Assembly (NCBI GenBank): GCA_903892415.1
Contig: CAITIQ010000344.1
Location: 62,001 to 126,000 of the forward strand
Length of the DNA: 64,000 bases
Direction of reading: 5' to 3'
Source of the DNA: an uncultured delta proteobacterium
GTDB taxonomy: Bacteria; Myxococcota_A; Polyangia; Polyangiales; Polyangiaceae
The position numbers and the translations under genes are program-made. The notes beneath the pieces are model-generated. The model was given only the letters and a program-made list of their open reading frames with translations, made no database searches and was not told where the DNA came from. Below, piece by piece: positions 17,082 through 26,997 of the stretch; positions within the stretch are counted from its first letter, which is position 1, and every line of letters starts with the position of its first letter.

Positions 17082-18757
17082 AACTGTCCGTAGACGAAGG
17101 GAACAGCCTCAGCACTGGCGAAGTGCCGCAGGAGAAGAGCAACGCCGAATGCGACGACCGCCTGCGCGACACCAGGGAGCTTTGCAAAGCCTTCACGAAC
17201 TGCGCCAAAGACCCTCCGCGGCACCCACTGCAACAAGAGCCCCGCACTGATAATCAAAACCAGCGGCTTCGTGATGTTTGGCGTGAAGGAGGAAAACACC
17301 ATGAGCTGCTTGTACATCAGCAGCGCCTTTTCAAGCGGCGCTCGAATCAAAACGAAGGTTAGCGTCGTGAACACGAAGGTGATCAGCACAGCGGCCACCT
17401 TCTTGAGCCCCGGCGCCTCATCACCAGCATCACCTGGCTTTCGGCCGAGCGTATCGAAGGTAAAATGGGACACGGCCACGGCTAGGCCCTGGACAACGCC
17501 GAATAAGACATAGCTCCAGGCGGCTCCGTGCCAGATTCCGCACACCACCATGGTGCTCCACACGTTGAAGTACTTCCGACCCTGGTCTGCCAAGTACAGG
17601 CCGCCCAGCATCAAAGCGGCCGAAGCAAGGAACAAGAGCATATTGGCTAGAGACGCCGAGGCCTCAGTGCTCCGAATGCCGACGAGAGCACGCCAAGTGA
17701 GGGCCAGGGTTCCAGCAACGGTCAGGAACAGCGAGAGCCTACGCCGCAAAGCAGCCCGCGCAGGCGATTCCCCGACTCGGACAACGCGGCTACCGCCCAT
17801 GGGGATATAGACATAGTCTCGCAGCCAGCTGGAGAGCGAGATGTGCCAGCGACGCCAAAACTCGACCAGATTGGAAGCTTTGAACGGGGCGTCAAAGTTG
17901 ATCTTCAACCGATACCCGAGCAGTAACGCCACTCCAATCGCGACATCGCTATAGCCGGAAAAATCGCAGTAAATCTGAATCGAATAGCCGAACATCGCCG
18001 CGGCGACTTCGACGGAGGAAAAGCTCGTCGGCTCAGCAACGACACGATCCACTAGGTTGATCGCGAGGTAGTCACTGACAATGACCTTCTTTACCAAGCC
18101 CACCATCACCAGGAAAATGCCCTCGCTCGCTGCGGCGGCTGTGAGCACCACCGGTTTAGCGAATAGCGGCAGAAGGTCCTTACCTCGAATGATCGGACCT
18201 GCCACCAAGTGGGGGAAGAAAGCGATATACGTAACGTAGTGGGCGTAATCGCGACAGGGAGGCAGCTCCCGACGATAGACGTCCACGACATAACTGAGCG
18301 ACATGAAGGTAAAAAAGGAGATCCCGATGGGCATCGGCAGGCCCATACGGCCGTCCGGACCGCCCAGCGCGATCACCTGTTCCGCCATGAAGTCCCAATA
18401 CTTGAACACCAGGAGCAATCCGGTGTTCATAGCGATAGTGAGATAGACCAGGTTTTTCCGTGCAGTTGCCTCCTCGGTCCTACCGATCCAGAGGCTTAGC
18501 CAATAGTCGACGGTCGACCCGATAAAGACGATGGGGACGAACTTGAGATTCGGAGCGCCACGTACCAAAGCGGAGTACAGCCCGGCGTCCCGGATGTTCT
18601 GAACGAACTCGAAGCTGAACAGATCCAGCCCCGAGTAGAACAAATAGCTCACGGTAGCGAGGAACCAGAAACGCGCTCGAGGCCAGCGAGATAGCGCCCA
18701 TGCCCCCGAAAAAACGAGGAGAAAAAACTTGGCGAAAGCGAGGGTGTTGAAGAGCAT
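17078..18757 (-). CDS. MBOAT-family membrane O-acyltransferase (AlgI-like)
   Basis: 559 residues with about ten or more hydrophobic segments. MBOAT/AlgI motifs are clear: MPIGISFFTFMSLSYVVDVY near residue 137, FFPHLVAGPIIRG, YCDFSGYSDVAIGVALLLGY and WRRWHISLSSWLRDYVYIPM. The catalytic histidine is in VCGIWHGAAW near residue 408. Such proteins take acyl groups, usually acetyl, across the inner membrane for modification of a polysaccharide or another envelope molecule. The divergent SGNH hydrolase gene is the usual type of partner that completes the transfer. The acceptor is unknown. Confidence 0.9.
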   Translation of the reverse strand: MLFNTLAFAKFFLLVFSGAWALSRWPRARFWFLATVSYLFYSGLDLFSFEFVQNIRDAGLYSALVRGAPNLKFVPIVFIGSTVDYWLSLWIGRTEEATARKNLVYLTIAMNTGLLLVFKYWDFMAEQVIALGGPDGRMGLPMPIGISFFTFMSLSYVVDVYRRELPPCRDYAHYVTYIAFFPHLVAGPIIRGKDLLPLFAKPVVLTAAAASEGIFLVMVGLVKKVIVSDYLAINLVDRVVAEPTSFSSVEVAAAMFGYSIQIYCDFSGYSDVAIGVALLLGYRLKINFDAPFKASNLVEFWRRWHISLSSWLRDYVYIPMGGSRVVRVGESPARAALRRRLSLFLTVAGTLALTWRALVGIRSTEASASLANMLLFLASAALMLGGLYLADQGRKYFNVWSTMVVCGIWHGAAWSYVLFGVVQGLAVAVSHFTFDTLGRKPGDAGDEAPGLKKVAAVLITFVFTTLTFVLIRAPLEKALLMYKQLMVFSSFTPNITKPLVLIISAGLLLQWVPRRVFGAVREGFAKLPGVAQAVVAFGVALLLRHFASAEAVPFVYGQF

Positions 18758-18877
18758 GCGCGCGGCCGGGGAGCACCTACCAGATACGAAGCTGCCTGGA
18801 AAAGATTTGGTTGCCTAACTCGCGCGCAGCGTGTCGGTGAGTTGGGACTTCACCGAGTAGTGTGGTAACCCGAGGAG

Positions 18878-20482
18878 GTGTCGAGTGCGCATAAAGATCC
18901 GTCTTCTGACGAAGCTGCGTTTGGAGAGTTGGCGTCAACCCTAGCGGCTGACACTCAGAATGCGGCGCAAGCACCGGCGGACCGGTTGGTCGCAGGCTGG
19001 TTTCCCATCTCAGGGAGGACGCTCAGCATGGCCATCAGCCTCGGCGTGCTCGTCCTGTTGCCCTATGCGCACCCTTCGTTGGAACGTTTTCGCCTACTCA
19101 CGCAGGGTGTCTCGGTGTTCGGGTCAGATGAAGAGGAACCCGCGCCGCCACCTCCTGCTCCTGAGGTTGTTGGGGAGGCCGCTCTTCCAGGTCCAACGGA
19201 CGATCAGCAGTCGCGAGGCGACGAGCTATCTGAAACGCCCAACACCCCACGCGGGCCGATCGCCAACGCTAAACCGCTGCCCATTCCAGTTTCGTTGAGC
19301 GAAGACAAGCCGCCACACTTCATCGACGATCCAGGTGCGCTCGAGAAGTTTTTTGCGAAGCTCGTCCGAGTTGAGCAGAAGGAGCCCGGAGCGATTGCAC
19401 GCATTGTCTATTATGGCGACAGCATCGTCGCGAGCGACTTCATTACCGGGAAGTTGCGCAGGCTGCTGCAAGACCGGTTCGGTGACGCCGGCCACGGCTA
19501 CGCGATCGTAGCCAACGCTTTCCCAGGATGGTTTCACATTGATGTATCGCGCAAATCAAGTGACCAGTGGAAGACCTCTCGTTGCATAGGGCCGTTTGCG
19601 GAGGATGGCCTCTACGGTCTCGGGTGCGTCTCGTTTGCGGCACGCCGTGAGGGAGAGTGGTTCTCGATGGGCACCGCCGACCGCGATAAGTGGGGGACGA
19701 AGGTAACTCGCTTCGAACTTGAGTATCTTGAGCAGCCAGAGGGTGGTGCCGTCGAATTTAGCCTCGACGGCAATCAGCACTCGACACTCGAGACGAGTGG
19801 CCCTGAAAAGGCCCTCAAGTACCACACGATTGAGGTGGACGACGGCCCTCATAAGCTTCTGGTGAAGACGGTCAGCGACGCACCTACAAGGCTGTTTGGA
19901 ATGCGGATGGAGAGGAATGTGCCAGGGGTAACGCTCAGTGCCCTCGGCATTACAGGTGCTCGTGCTCGCTTCTTGGACAAGTCGGACGACGCTCACTGGG
20001 CGGCAGCGCTGCGAGCGGCAAAACCCGACTTGGTCGTCCTGGCTTTTGGAACCAACGAAGTGGGCGACGGACAAATGGCATTCGATGAGAAGGGGCAGCG
20101 CTCGAAAGACCCTATGGGCGACTACGAACGCAACCTCCAGCGCGTCATGGCCCAAGCCGAGGCCGCTCTTCCGGAAGCCAGCTTCATGCTGGTAGGGCCT
20201 CCCGATATGGCCTCCAAGAAGGATGAGGAAGGCCACTCAAAGCCCATGGTCCCGACGATCGCGCAGCACCAGATGAACTGTGCCAAGGAGCGCCGTTGGG
20301 CCTACTGGAACCAATACAAGGCTATGGGGGGAGCTGGATCGATGTGGGCCTGGGTCCAAAGCGGACTCGGTAGTGCCGACCTCATTCACCCAACCGGTTC
20401 AGGTGGAAATGTTCTCGGCAAGATGGAGTATCTTGCTTTGATGCACGCGTACGAAGCTTACAAAGAGGGTCTACGAAAATAG
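18878..20482 (+). CDS. SGNH/GDSL-family hydrolase or acyltransferase, membrane-anchored
   Basis: 534 residues from a GTG. A membrane helix (MAISLGVLVLLPYAHP) begins at residue 51, then a Pro/Glu linker, then an SGNH domain: block I YYGDSIVAS, block III AFGTNEVGDG and block V DLIHPTG (Asp-His pair). Together with the divergent MBOAT gene it is probably the periplasmic partner for O-acylation of an envelope polymer. The start is uncertain. The GTG at 18878 has GAGGAG directly abutting it. The in-frame ATG at 19028 has an ideal GGAGG at 19014-19018, nine bases upstream, and would give a 484-residue protein beginning at the membrane helix. Confidence 0.8.
   Translation: MSSAHKDPSSDEAAFGELASTLAADTQNAAQAPADRLVAGWFPISGRTLSMAISLGVLVLLPYAHPSLERFRLLTQGVSVFGSDEEEPAPPPPAPEVVGEAALPGPTDDQQSRGDELSETPNTPRGPIANAKPLPIPVSLSEDKPPHFIDDPGALEKFFAKLVRVEQKEPGAIARIVYYGDSIVASDFITGKLRRLLQDRFGDAGHGYAIVANAFPGWFHIDVSRKSSDQWKTSRCIGPFAEDGLYGLGCVSFAARREGEWFSMGTADRDKWGTKVTRFELEYLEQPEGGAVEFSLDGNQHSTLETSGPEKALKYHTIEVDDGPHKLLVKTVSDAPTRLFGMRMERNVPGVTLSALGITGARARFLDKSDDAHWAAALRAAKPDLVVLAFGTNEVGDGQMAFDEKGQRSKDPMGDYERNLQRVMAQAEAALPEASFMLVGPPDMASKKDEEGHSKPMVPTIAQHQMNCAKERRWAYWNQYKAMGGAGSMWAWVQSGLGSADLIHPTGSGGNVLGKMEYLALMHAYEAYKEGLRK
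19014..19018 (+). promoter_or_regulatory. Strong Shine-Dalgarno that may set the SGNH hydrolase start at 19028
   Basis: GGAGG followed by nine bases and ATG, inside the reading frame of the SGNH hydrolase and just before its membrane helix. It is a much better ribosome site than the one at the upstream GTG. Confidence 0.5.
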
Positions 20483-20941
20483 ATGACTGACCTCCACAGC
20501 GACAACTTCGTTATAAGCAACGAAGAAGGAGTGGCGGTTTGCAGGGTTTTCAAGAATCCGCAGCAGAGCTCCGCCGATCTTGCCGCTGGGTTGGAGAAGC
20601 TGGTGCCAACCTCCAAAACGTTGGCGTTGGATGCGACAACGACGGGCTTCGTATTGGATCTTCGACGAACACCGGGGGCGCAATCTCCTAGGATCGAGCA
20701 GTTGCTGCTTGTCGTTGCTAGTGTTTGGGAGACGACGGCGCAGCGGATGTCGTTCCTCGTCTTGGATGACCCGATCCAAAAGCTCCAGGTCACACGAATT
20801 GCAGCTCAAGCCGCACCCCAATACGGAGCTGTGTTTGTGAGTCGAACCGACGCGCGCGCCTTCGCTGGAGCGTCGGGTAAGTCAGACCCAGCGACAGTCA
20901 GCCGCATTTGGGACCGTCCATCCCGCATAAAGGGCATTTAG
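20483..20941 (+). CDS. Small STAS-like protein of unknown function
   Basis: 152 residues. No signal peptide or membrane segment. The pattern of short beta strands and helices (TGFVLDLRRTPG, then MSFLVLDDPIQKLQVTRIAA and GAVFVSRTDARAFAG) resembles the STAS/anti-sigma antagonist-like proteins that are abundant in myxobacteria, but the match is loose. The ATG immediately follows the stop of the SGNH hydrolase gene, so the two are co-transcribed. I do not recognise a specific family. Confidence 0.55.
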   Translation: MTDLHSDNFVISNEEGVAVCRVFKNPQQSSADLAAGLEKLVPTSKTLALDATTTGFVLDLRRTPGAQSPRIEQLLLVVASVWETTAQRMSFLVLDDPIQKLQVTRIAAQAAPQYGAVFVSRTDARAFAGASGKSDPATVSRIWDRPSRIKGI

Positions 20942-21004
20942 CGACGCTTCTCAAGATTTCGCCGCGGAGCAGGCGAATGAGCTCCACTTTGCTAAGCTTC
21001 GAGC

Positions 21005-22798
21005 GTGAACCGCGCTTTTCTCCGATCGCTCGCCAATGCTGGCCGGCCTATCCATTCTCGTTTCCTCCTACGGCGAGCGCTTATCGGTCTCGGTGGGGGG
21101 CTTATCGGAGGGGCGTTGCTTGGAGCAGCCGCCATGCTTCTGCGCTTAGAGCCCCGAGCTGCCGTAGTTGGCACCGCAGCTTGTGTTGGGACTGTGGTCG
21201 GACTTGTGAGCGCGCATCGCCGGCGACTAACGCTGCACGAGCTATCCCTCTACTTGGATGCAAAGCTCGAAACACAAGAGGCGTTGTCGACTGCGTTCAG
21301 TGTCTCGTCAGAACCTGATGAAGTAAGCACCTTCATCGTCGACAAGGCCGCGACCTTGCTGACCGAGTCCGATCTGCAGGTGGCGCGACCGAAAGTCTGG
21401 TCGAAGCTGCAAGCCTCAGTCCCACTAGGCCTGGGAATGGCGGTAGCAGTTTGTTTGGTTCCGCTAGCCCCGCTTCCGCAGCCGGCGCCGCCGCCACCAG
21501 GCTCGGAGGTTATGACCGAGACGGTCGTGCCGGAGCTCGAGCGCGTGATCGAAGTGCTGGATCAGGTCGTACCGCGAGATGCGGAGCAAGAGCAGAGACT
21601 CCAAACGCTGAGCGAGAAGGCCAAGCAGTTGAAGGCCAAGCTGAAGAACGGCGCCGCCAAGCGCGAGGTGCAAGCCGAGCTCGCAGAACTTTCGCAAGGT
21701 GTCTTGGCCGAAAAGCTCAGCTTTGGCGAAGGTGAAGAGCGCCGCGGCCTCGAACGAGCGTTAGGCGAGCTTGACGACCCGTCGCTAGCGGCAGCCAAAC
21801 AAGCCATCAAAGACCGCGACCTCACCGAGCTCGATGACGAGACCTCGCGGCTCGCCAATCAGTTGGAGAAGGAGTCCAGGGAGAAAGCTCGCAAGGCCCT
21901 CGAAGATGCTGCGAAGGCAGCGCGAGAGGAAGGTTCAGAGACCGTCGCCAAAGAGCTCGATCGTCAAGCGAAGAAGCTAAAAGACGAAGGGACAAAAGCC
22001 GACGCTCTGAAGAACGCGGCAGAAGGGCTGCGCGAACAGCTGTCGGAACAGGGCAAGGCCAACCTCGACGCCTTGAAGAATGAAGGTGACCCGGAGGCCA
22101 AGCGCCAACTCGCGAAGGAAGTCCAGGAAGTCCTGAGCAAGATGTCCGAGGCCGAGCGTGAAGCACTCGCAGAGAAGCTGCGTGCTGCGGCCAAAGAAGC
22201 TGCAACAAAAGGGCCGAACAAAGCTGAGGAACCAGGAAGCTCCGAGCAACAACCCGGCCCCAAGCCCGACACGTCGCCGCAACCCGACGCAGAGAGCTTG
22301 GAGCAACTGGCGAAGCAACTTCAGAGCGGCGAAGGCAAGAAGCAGCTCGAAGAAGCGCTGAAGGAGTTGGCGAATAGCCCCCCAAATGGCGCAGGGGAAG
22401 CCAAGAACCAGGAGCTACTCGAGCAGGCACAACAGGCACTGAAGGAAGCGCACGGTAAGACTTCGGGCGAAGGCAAAGGTCAACAAGCCGAAGCGGGTCC
22501 TCAAGAAGGCGTGGGGAATACCGGCGCGGGCGGCAACCCGACCAAGAAACGGCGCACGGCTCCCAGTCCAGTTTCATCTGGGAAATCGCTGAAAGCCCGA
22601 GCGAATGCACCGGTGCGTGACGGAGCTACTCTACCGACTATCAAGACTGGCCGTGCTGGTTCGAGACCCGGCGAGGTAGCCAACCGTGTCGGCTCGGGGG
22701 CGCTCGGTCGGGTGAGTGCGGAGGAGGTTAGCGGTGTTTCCAGAAGCGACGTCCCCGAGGAGTACCGAGAGCAAGTCGGCCGCTACTTTGAGCCCTAA
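21005..22798 (+). CDS. Membrane protein with long coiled coil, first gene of the MoxR-type cluster
   Basis: 597 residues from a GTG. Three membrane helices: ALIGLGGGLIGGALLGAAAM near residue 25, a second at about 53-68, and a third near residue 141 (VPLGLGMAVAVCLVPLAPL). Between them lies LHELSLYLDAKLETQEALST, a pattern seen in DUF4175-like proteins. Residues about 175-500 are a Lys/Glu/Ala-rich coiled coil with many heptads, and the tail is Gly/Pro-rich and probably disordered. DUF4175-like proteins commonly accompany MoxR/DUF58/VWA operons, and moxR follows here after 61 bases. A structural or scaffolding role at the inner membrane is inferred. Confidence 0.7.
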   Translation: MNRAFLRSLANAGRPIHSRFLLRRALIGLGGGLIGGALLGAAAMLLRLEPRAAVVGTAACVGTVVGLVSAHRRRLTLHELSLYLDAKLETQEALSTAFSVSSEPDEVSTFIVDKAATLLTESDLQVARPKVWSKLQASVPLGLGMAVAVCLVPLAPLPQPAPPPPGSEVMTETVVPELERVIEVLDQVVPRDAEQEQRLQTLSEKAKQLKAKLKNGAAKREVQAELAELSQGVLAEKLSFGEGEERRGLERALGELDDPSLAAAKQAIKDRDLTELDDETSRLANQLEKESREKARKALEDAAKAAREEGSETVAKELDRQAKKLKDEGTKADALKNAAEGLREQLSEQGKANLDALKNEGDPEAKRQLAKEVQEVLSKMSEAEREALAEKLRAAAKEAATKGPNKAEEPGSSEQQPGPKPDTSPQPDAESLEQLAKQLQSGEGKKQLEEALKELANSPPNGAGEAKNQELLEQAQQALKEAHGKTSGEGKGQQAEAGPQEGVGNTGAGGNPTKKRRTAPSPVSSGKSLKARANAPVRDGATLPTIKTGRAGSRPGEVANRVGSGALGRVSAEEVSGVSRSDVPEEYREQVGRYFEP

Positions 22799-22859
22799 AG
22801 AGAGACGCGCCCGGAAGAAGAGCCCTTCGCTTGTAAGGCTCCGTCAATAGTCGAGTAGG

Positions 22860-23942
22860 ATGCGCGCCAAGATGCCTGACGCAGCCAAGCCCACGCCTGA
22901 TCGAATGGATTCCGACGTTGCAGACAGCGCCAGCTTCGCCGTCGCGCTCGAGACGGCTCGAGAGGCCAGCGCAAGGCTGCGCGAAGCCATTGGCAGCGTT
23001 CTTGTCGGACAATCAGAAGTCGTCAGTCAGGTCCTTTGGGGCATGCTCGCTGGCGGGCACGTCCTTTTGGAAGGTGCTCCGGGGCTCGGTAAGACCCTGC
23101 TCGTTCGGACCCTTTCACAATGTGTGGACCTCAAATTTTCTCGCATACAGTTCACACCCGACCTGATGCCGAGTGACGTTACCGGCACCAATATCCTGGT
23201 CACCGACGACAAGGGACAACGACAGTTCGCGCTGCACAAAGGCCCCATCTTTGGGCAGGTTGTTCTGGCCGATGAGATCAATCGGGCAACGCCCAAAACC
23301 CAGAGCGCTTTGCTCGAGGCGATGCAGGAACACGCGTGCACGATTGGTGGGCAGCGCCACGCTATTGGCGAACCGTTCTTTGTTTTAGCAACCGAGAACC
23401 CAATTGAAATGGAGGGGACCTACCCACTCCCAGAAGCTCAGTTAGACCGGTTTTTGCTCAAGGTGTTGATTCCTACGCCCAGCGAAGAAGAGATGACTGA
23501 AATCTTGGCAAGGACGACGGGCGTGGCAACGTCGACTCCCACCGCCGTGCTGACCCACACCGAAGTCCTCACGCTAATGCGGACGTGCAGGGCCATCGTA
23601 GCCTCCAAGGACGTCTTACAATACGCGGCGCGAGTGGTCGCAGCGAGTGACCCTGCCAACGCAGCTGCCCCCGAACTCGTTCGAACTTCACTGCGCTTTG
23701 GCGCCGGCGTCCGCGGAGCCCAATCACTCGTGTTAGCCGCAAAGGCAGCTGCGCTGCTCGATGGACGCGCCAACATCGCATTCAACGATATTAATCTAGT
23801 AGCCAAGCCAGTCCTGCGACATCGGCTGATCCGGTCTTTCGAGGGCGAGGCCGATGGGGTAACCACCGACAGCGTCGTCACCGCGATACTCGAAGGTGTC
23901 AAGAAGCTACCAGCGAAGGTCGAGCGAGCTACCACACTATGA
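22860..23942 (+). CDS. MoxR-family AAA+ ATPase
   Basis: 360 residues. AAA+ motifs: Walker A EGAPGLGKTLL near residue 66, Walker B VVLADEINRATPKTQSALLE, then the MoxR-typical ATENPIEMEGTYPLPEAQLDRF and a C-terminal lid domain. MoxR proteins act as chaperone-like ATPases with VWA partners, often in metal-centre insertion or envelope stress. Those partners (DUF58 and BatA-like) are encoded about 9.5 kb downstream rather than next door. An in-frame ATG at 22872 is an alternative start. The stop overlaps the following gene by four bases. Confidence 0.92.
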   Translation: MRAKMPDAAKPTPDRMDSDVADSASFAVALETAREASARLREAIGSVLVGQSEVVSQVLWGMLAGGHVLLEGAPGLGKTLLVRTLSQCVDLKFSRIQFTPDLMPSDVTGTNILVTDDKGQRQFALHKGPIFGQVVLADEINRATPKTQSALLEAMQEHACTIGGQRHAIGEPFFVLATENPIEMEGTYPLPEAQLDRFLLKVLIPTPSEEEMTEILARTTGVATSTPTAVLTHTEVLTLMRTCRAIVASKDVLQYAARVVAASDPANAAAPELVRTSLRFGAGVRGAQSLVLAAKAAALLDGRANIAFNDINLVAKPVLRHRLIRSFEGEADGVTTDSVVTAILEGVKKLPAKVERATTL

Positions 23943-25966
23943 TGTTTAAACGACTATTTCGCTGGCTTGCGCTGACAATACTAATCGCCATTGCATTGCC
24001 GGCCAGGGTCGCGTTTGCTGCATCGCTATCGGCGACTGCGCAATTTATCGTAGGGGGTGGCTCAGGGGACTACCTGAAGGGGATGAATGAAGTTGTCGCC
24101 TGGATCTACAATCCGACGGCACAACGACGGGAAGGGACTGTCAAAGCAGAATCACGGCTGGGTGAGCGGTCTACCTCTGCGACAGGAAAATTCGAGGTCG
24201 CCGCGAACTCGAGCGTCGTTGTCAGACTTCCGTTTTTCGCGCTTGAGCAAACGACCATCCGAGTTTCTGCAGGGGAAGACGAGCTGCTATTCGTCGAGTA
24301 CCACGCATCGCCGGAGCAAGCTGTGCGCGTTGTTGACGCGCACGCTGTTCCCCGCCTGCGAGCGGTGCTCGAGAACCTACCGATGAACATGAGCGTCGCG
24401 TTGCCCGGGCCCTACGGCCCAGGCTCCGCCGCGCCTCCTTCAGGGGGATTGAAACTCCGTGTGGTCCCAGCGGTTGCGAGGGATGGCTCCACGGTCCTTC
24501 CGAGTCGGGTCCCAACGTGGCACGGGATTCAGACGGTGTTCATGCCGACGCAGCTCCTGGTAGACCTCGACCCGACAGAGCTCACTGCCTTGAGCGGGTT
24601 TGTGCTTGCCGGAGGTACACTCGCCCTGTCCGTAACGCGGCCAGAGGATCTGAAGCACCCAAGCCTGATCAAATTGGTTGGCGGTGAGGCGAGCGAAGGT
24701 CGGGTCGAGGAAGTTCAACGGAGTTCGTTTCCCAAGCCTTTCGCTGTCACGCCGGAGTTCAACAAGTTCACTGGCATCGTCAATCCGCGGGACGAGGTCG
24801 AGCTACACGGATATGCTGGGGGGAACCTCCAGGCAGACATTTACGGAGCTACAGCGGCTTACGGCCTCGGTCAGGTAGCTCTTCTTTCCTTTGATTTGGA
24901 TAATCCCCAGCACGTTGACGACCCCTGGGTGGGCATCCGTCTGCTGGAGCTTACTCGCCAATCCTTCGAGCGAAAGGCAGTAAGCACGACCGGCGTTGGA
25001 GCGACTCAGCTCGTCGGCAATTTTGGCGGGCATTCGCAAGTGCGCGAGGTAATGCACAAAGATCGCTCACTTCGCTGGGGAATCATTGTCATCTCAATCT
25101 TGCTATGCGCCTATTCCGCCTTGGTCGGCCCCGTGCTCTTTGGTTTGGGCAAGAAGCGCAACGACCTTCTGTTGCCCATCCGTTGGATGCCGGTGGTTTC
25201 CTTGGCAGCGTTCTTCTTGGTCGTCGCCTTTGGGTCACTCTCCAAAGGTGTACGTGGGGAGGCTCGACGAGTGACCTTCGTCGAGTTGGGGTCGGGGATG
25301 AACGTGGGTGTTGGGAACCACTATCGAGGGTTCTATACCCCGTCGGGTCAACGAGTAGACGTTGGCCAGACTCATGCAACAAGCTCGCTCAATGCGCCCT
25401 ATTCTTTGGAGCTAGGCCCGCACTACTCAGTCGAGGGGCACGCGGCGAGAATCGGCGGGTTCGAGTCGGTCCCGTCGCAAACCGTGGTCATTCGCGAGGA
25501 TGGGCTCATCGACATTGGCGGTAACATCTCGATGCGCAGAGATGCTTCAGGCGGGCTCACCCTGGAGAACAACACGTCAAGAACGCTCGAGCATATCGTC
25601 GTAAAGACGCAAACTGAGCAAGTGGTGTACGCGCGGCGGCTGGCGCCGGGGCAGGCCCTCAATAGCCAAGACATGAAGAGCGACAACCTCGACTTCAAGA
25701 ATTGGTCGGCCGCTCCGCTCAGCGGAAGAATGCGGCCGTTCGAGGACTTCTCTTTCAAGAGTGCTTTTGAGGACCGCGACGCGACGGGTGACCTATGGGA
25801 TGCGATGGATGGGGCAAACGCTGAGAGCGCCAATTGGTTCCCTGCGGGTTTGCCAGTCGCCCTAGCCGTGGTCACAGAAGGTCTGGGGCCTGAGTCTGAC
25901 TCCGGTTTCAAGGTTAAGTCCTCCGTCATGTTGGTTCGCGTGGTTGGGTTCGGGGAGGGGTCGTGA
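23939..25966 (+). CDS. Large exported membrane protein of the MoxR-type cluster, unknown function
   Basis: 675 residues. Signal peptide (LALTILIAIALPARVAFA), a beta-rich N-terminal domain, and a class-I amidotransferase-like segment around residues 200-235 (LVDLDPTELTALSGFVLAGG). Two membrane helices follow (near residues 381-402 and 416-436), then a C-terminal beta-rich domain. Membrane proteins with an amidotransferase-like fold are frequent in MoxR/DUF58 loci. It overlaps moxR upstream and the ABC ATPase downstream (GTGA). No catalytic residues could be identified, so it may be a binding or sensing protein. Confidence 0.72.
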   Translation: MMFKRLFRWLALTILIAIALPARVAFAASLSATAQFIVGGGSGDYLKGMNEVVAWIYNPTAQRREGTVKAESRLGERSTSATGKFEVAANSSVVVRLPFFALEQTTIRVSAGEDELLFVEYHASPEQAVRVVDAHAVPRLRAVLENLPMNMSVALPGPYGPGSAAPPSGGLKLRVVPAVARDGSTVLPSRVPTWHGIQTVFMPTQLLVDLDPTELTALSGFVLAGGTLALSVTRPEDLKHPSLIKLVGGEASEGRVEEVQRSSFPKPFAVTPEFNKFTGIVNPRDEVELHGYAGGNLQADIYGATAAYGLGQVALLSFDLDNPQHVDDPWVGIRLLELTRQSFERKAVSTTGVGATQLVGNFGGHSQVREVMHKDRSLRWGIIVISILLCAYSALVGPVLFGLGKKRNDLLLPIRWMPVVSLAAFFLVVAFGSLSKGVRGEARRVTFVELGSGMNVGVGNHYRGFYTPSGQRVDVGQTHATSSLNAPYSLELGPHYSVEGHAARIGGFESVPSQTVVIREDGLIDIGGNISMRRDASGGLTLENNTSRTLEHIVVKTQTEQVVYARRLAPGQALNSQDMKSDNLDFKNWSAAPLSGRMRPFEDFSFKSAFEDRDATGDLWDAMDGANAESANWFPAGLPVALAVVTEGLGPESDSGFKVKSSVMLVRVVGFGEGS

Positions 25967-26997
25967 ACCTTAGCAAGACCGTTGAGAAGCAAGCTGACTA
26001 CGCCATTCGCGTCCGGCATTTGTGGCATAGGTTTGGCCCCTACGACGTCGTCCGAGACGTCAGTTTTGACGTTGGTTACGGTGAGGTCTTTGGCTTCATC
26101 GGGCCCAACGGAGCGGGCAAGACGACCACGATTCGTGCGATGACCACGCTGCTCGAGCCTACCGCGGGCCGCATTGAGATCGATGGGATAGACGTCTCCG
26201 TCGAACCCGAACGAGTACGCCGGACCATAGGCTACATGCCGGACCATGCCGGGGTTTACGAGCGAGTCTCGGTGCGGGAGTACCTGGAGTTCTTCGCTGA
26301 TTCATATGCGGTAGACTCAAGCACAGTAGTTGATGCTGTTCTTGAACTGACCGACTTGGGTACCCTCGCAGATCGCCTTGTCGTCGCCATGTCCAAAGGA
26401 CAGAAGCAACGCCTTCAGCTTGCGCGGGTACTTTTGCACGACCCCAAAGTACTAATTCTTGACGAGCCTGCGAGCGATCTTGACCCTCGCGCCCGGATCG
26501 AGATGCGCAACCTACTCTCAGAGCTTCGGGGGATGGGCAAGACCATCCTGCTTTCGAGTCACATCCTCACGGAGCTGGCAGACGTTTGCACCTCCGTGGG
26601 CATTCTTGAACGTGGCCGTTTGGTAGTCGCCGGACCGATTAGTGAGATAGGAGCGAGACTGGAAGCCCAACGCTCAGGGGTCGTGTTCCGACCGCCAGCG
26701 CACGGCGAAGGAGATCCCAGCACCGGGCCGGCACATCAGGCCGCTGTGCGGCGCGTGAAGTTCAAAGTTATTGGACCGCCAGAGACGGCTATGGCCACGC
26801 TCAATGGTGCCCCCTTCATCGTGGGAATGGAAGTCCTTGCCGGCCAGCTCATCGTCTCGATGACCGGTCCGGAATGGCATATCGCCGACATGGTTGGCCA
26901 CCTCGTTCGCAACAACATTGGTGTCGTGGGCGTGGAGCAGGACAAGAATGAGCTCGAGCGTATCTTCCTCGAGGTGACGCGTGGGGAGATGCAATGA
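25963..26997 (+). CDS. ABC transporter ATP-binding protein (ABC-2 type)
   Basis: 344 residues from a GTG overlapping the previous stop. Walker A GPNGAGKTTT near residue 47; signature SKGQKQRLQLARVLL, in which SKGQ replaces the usual SGGQ; Walker B LILDEPASDLD; switch histidine in LSSHI. The last 100 residues form an extension typical of ABC-2 exporters of the GldA/YhaQ kind. It pairs with the permease that overlaps it. ABC-2 pairs of this sort are regular members of MoxR/DUF58 loci in gliding and budding bacteria. The substrate is unknown. Confidence 0.88.
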   Translation: MNLSKTVEKQADYAIRVRHLWHRFGPYDVVRDVSFDVGYGEVFGFIGPNGAGKTTTIRAMTTLLEPTAGRIEIDGIDVSVEPERVRRTIGYMPDHAGVYERVSVREYLEFFADSYAVDSSTVVDAVLELTDLGTLADRLVVAMSKGQKQRLQLARVLLHDPKVLILDEPASDLDPRARIEMRNLLSELRGMGKTILLSSHILTELADVCTSVGILERGRLVVAGPISEIGARLEAQRSGVVFRPPAHGEGDPSTGPAHQAAVRRVKFKVIGPPETAMATLNGAPFIVGMEVLAGQLIVSMTGPEWHIADMVGHLVRNNIGVVGVEQDKNELERIFLEVTRGEMQ

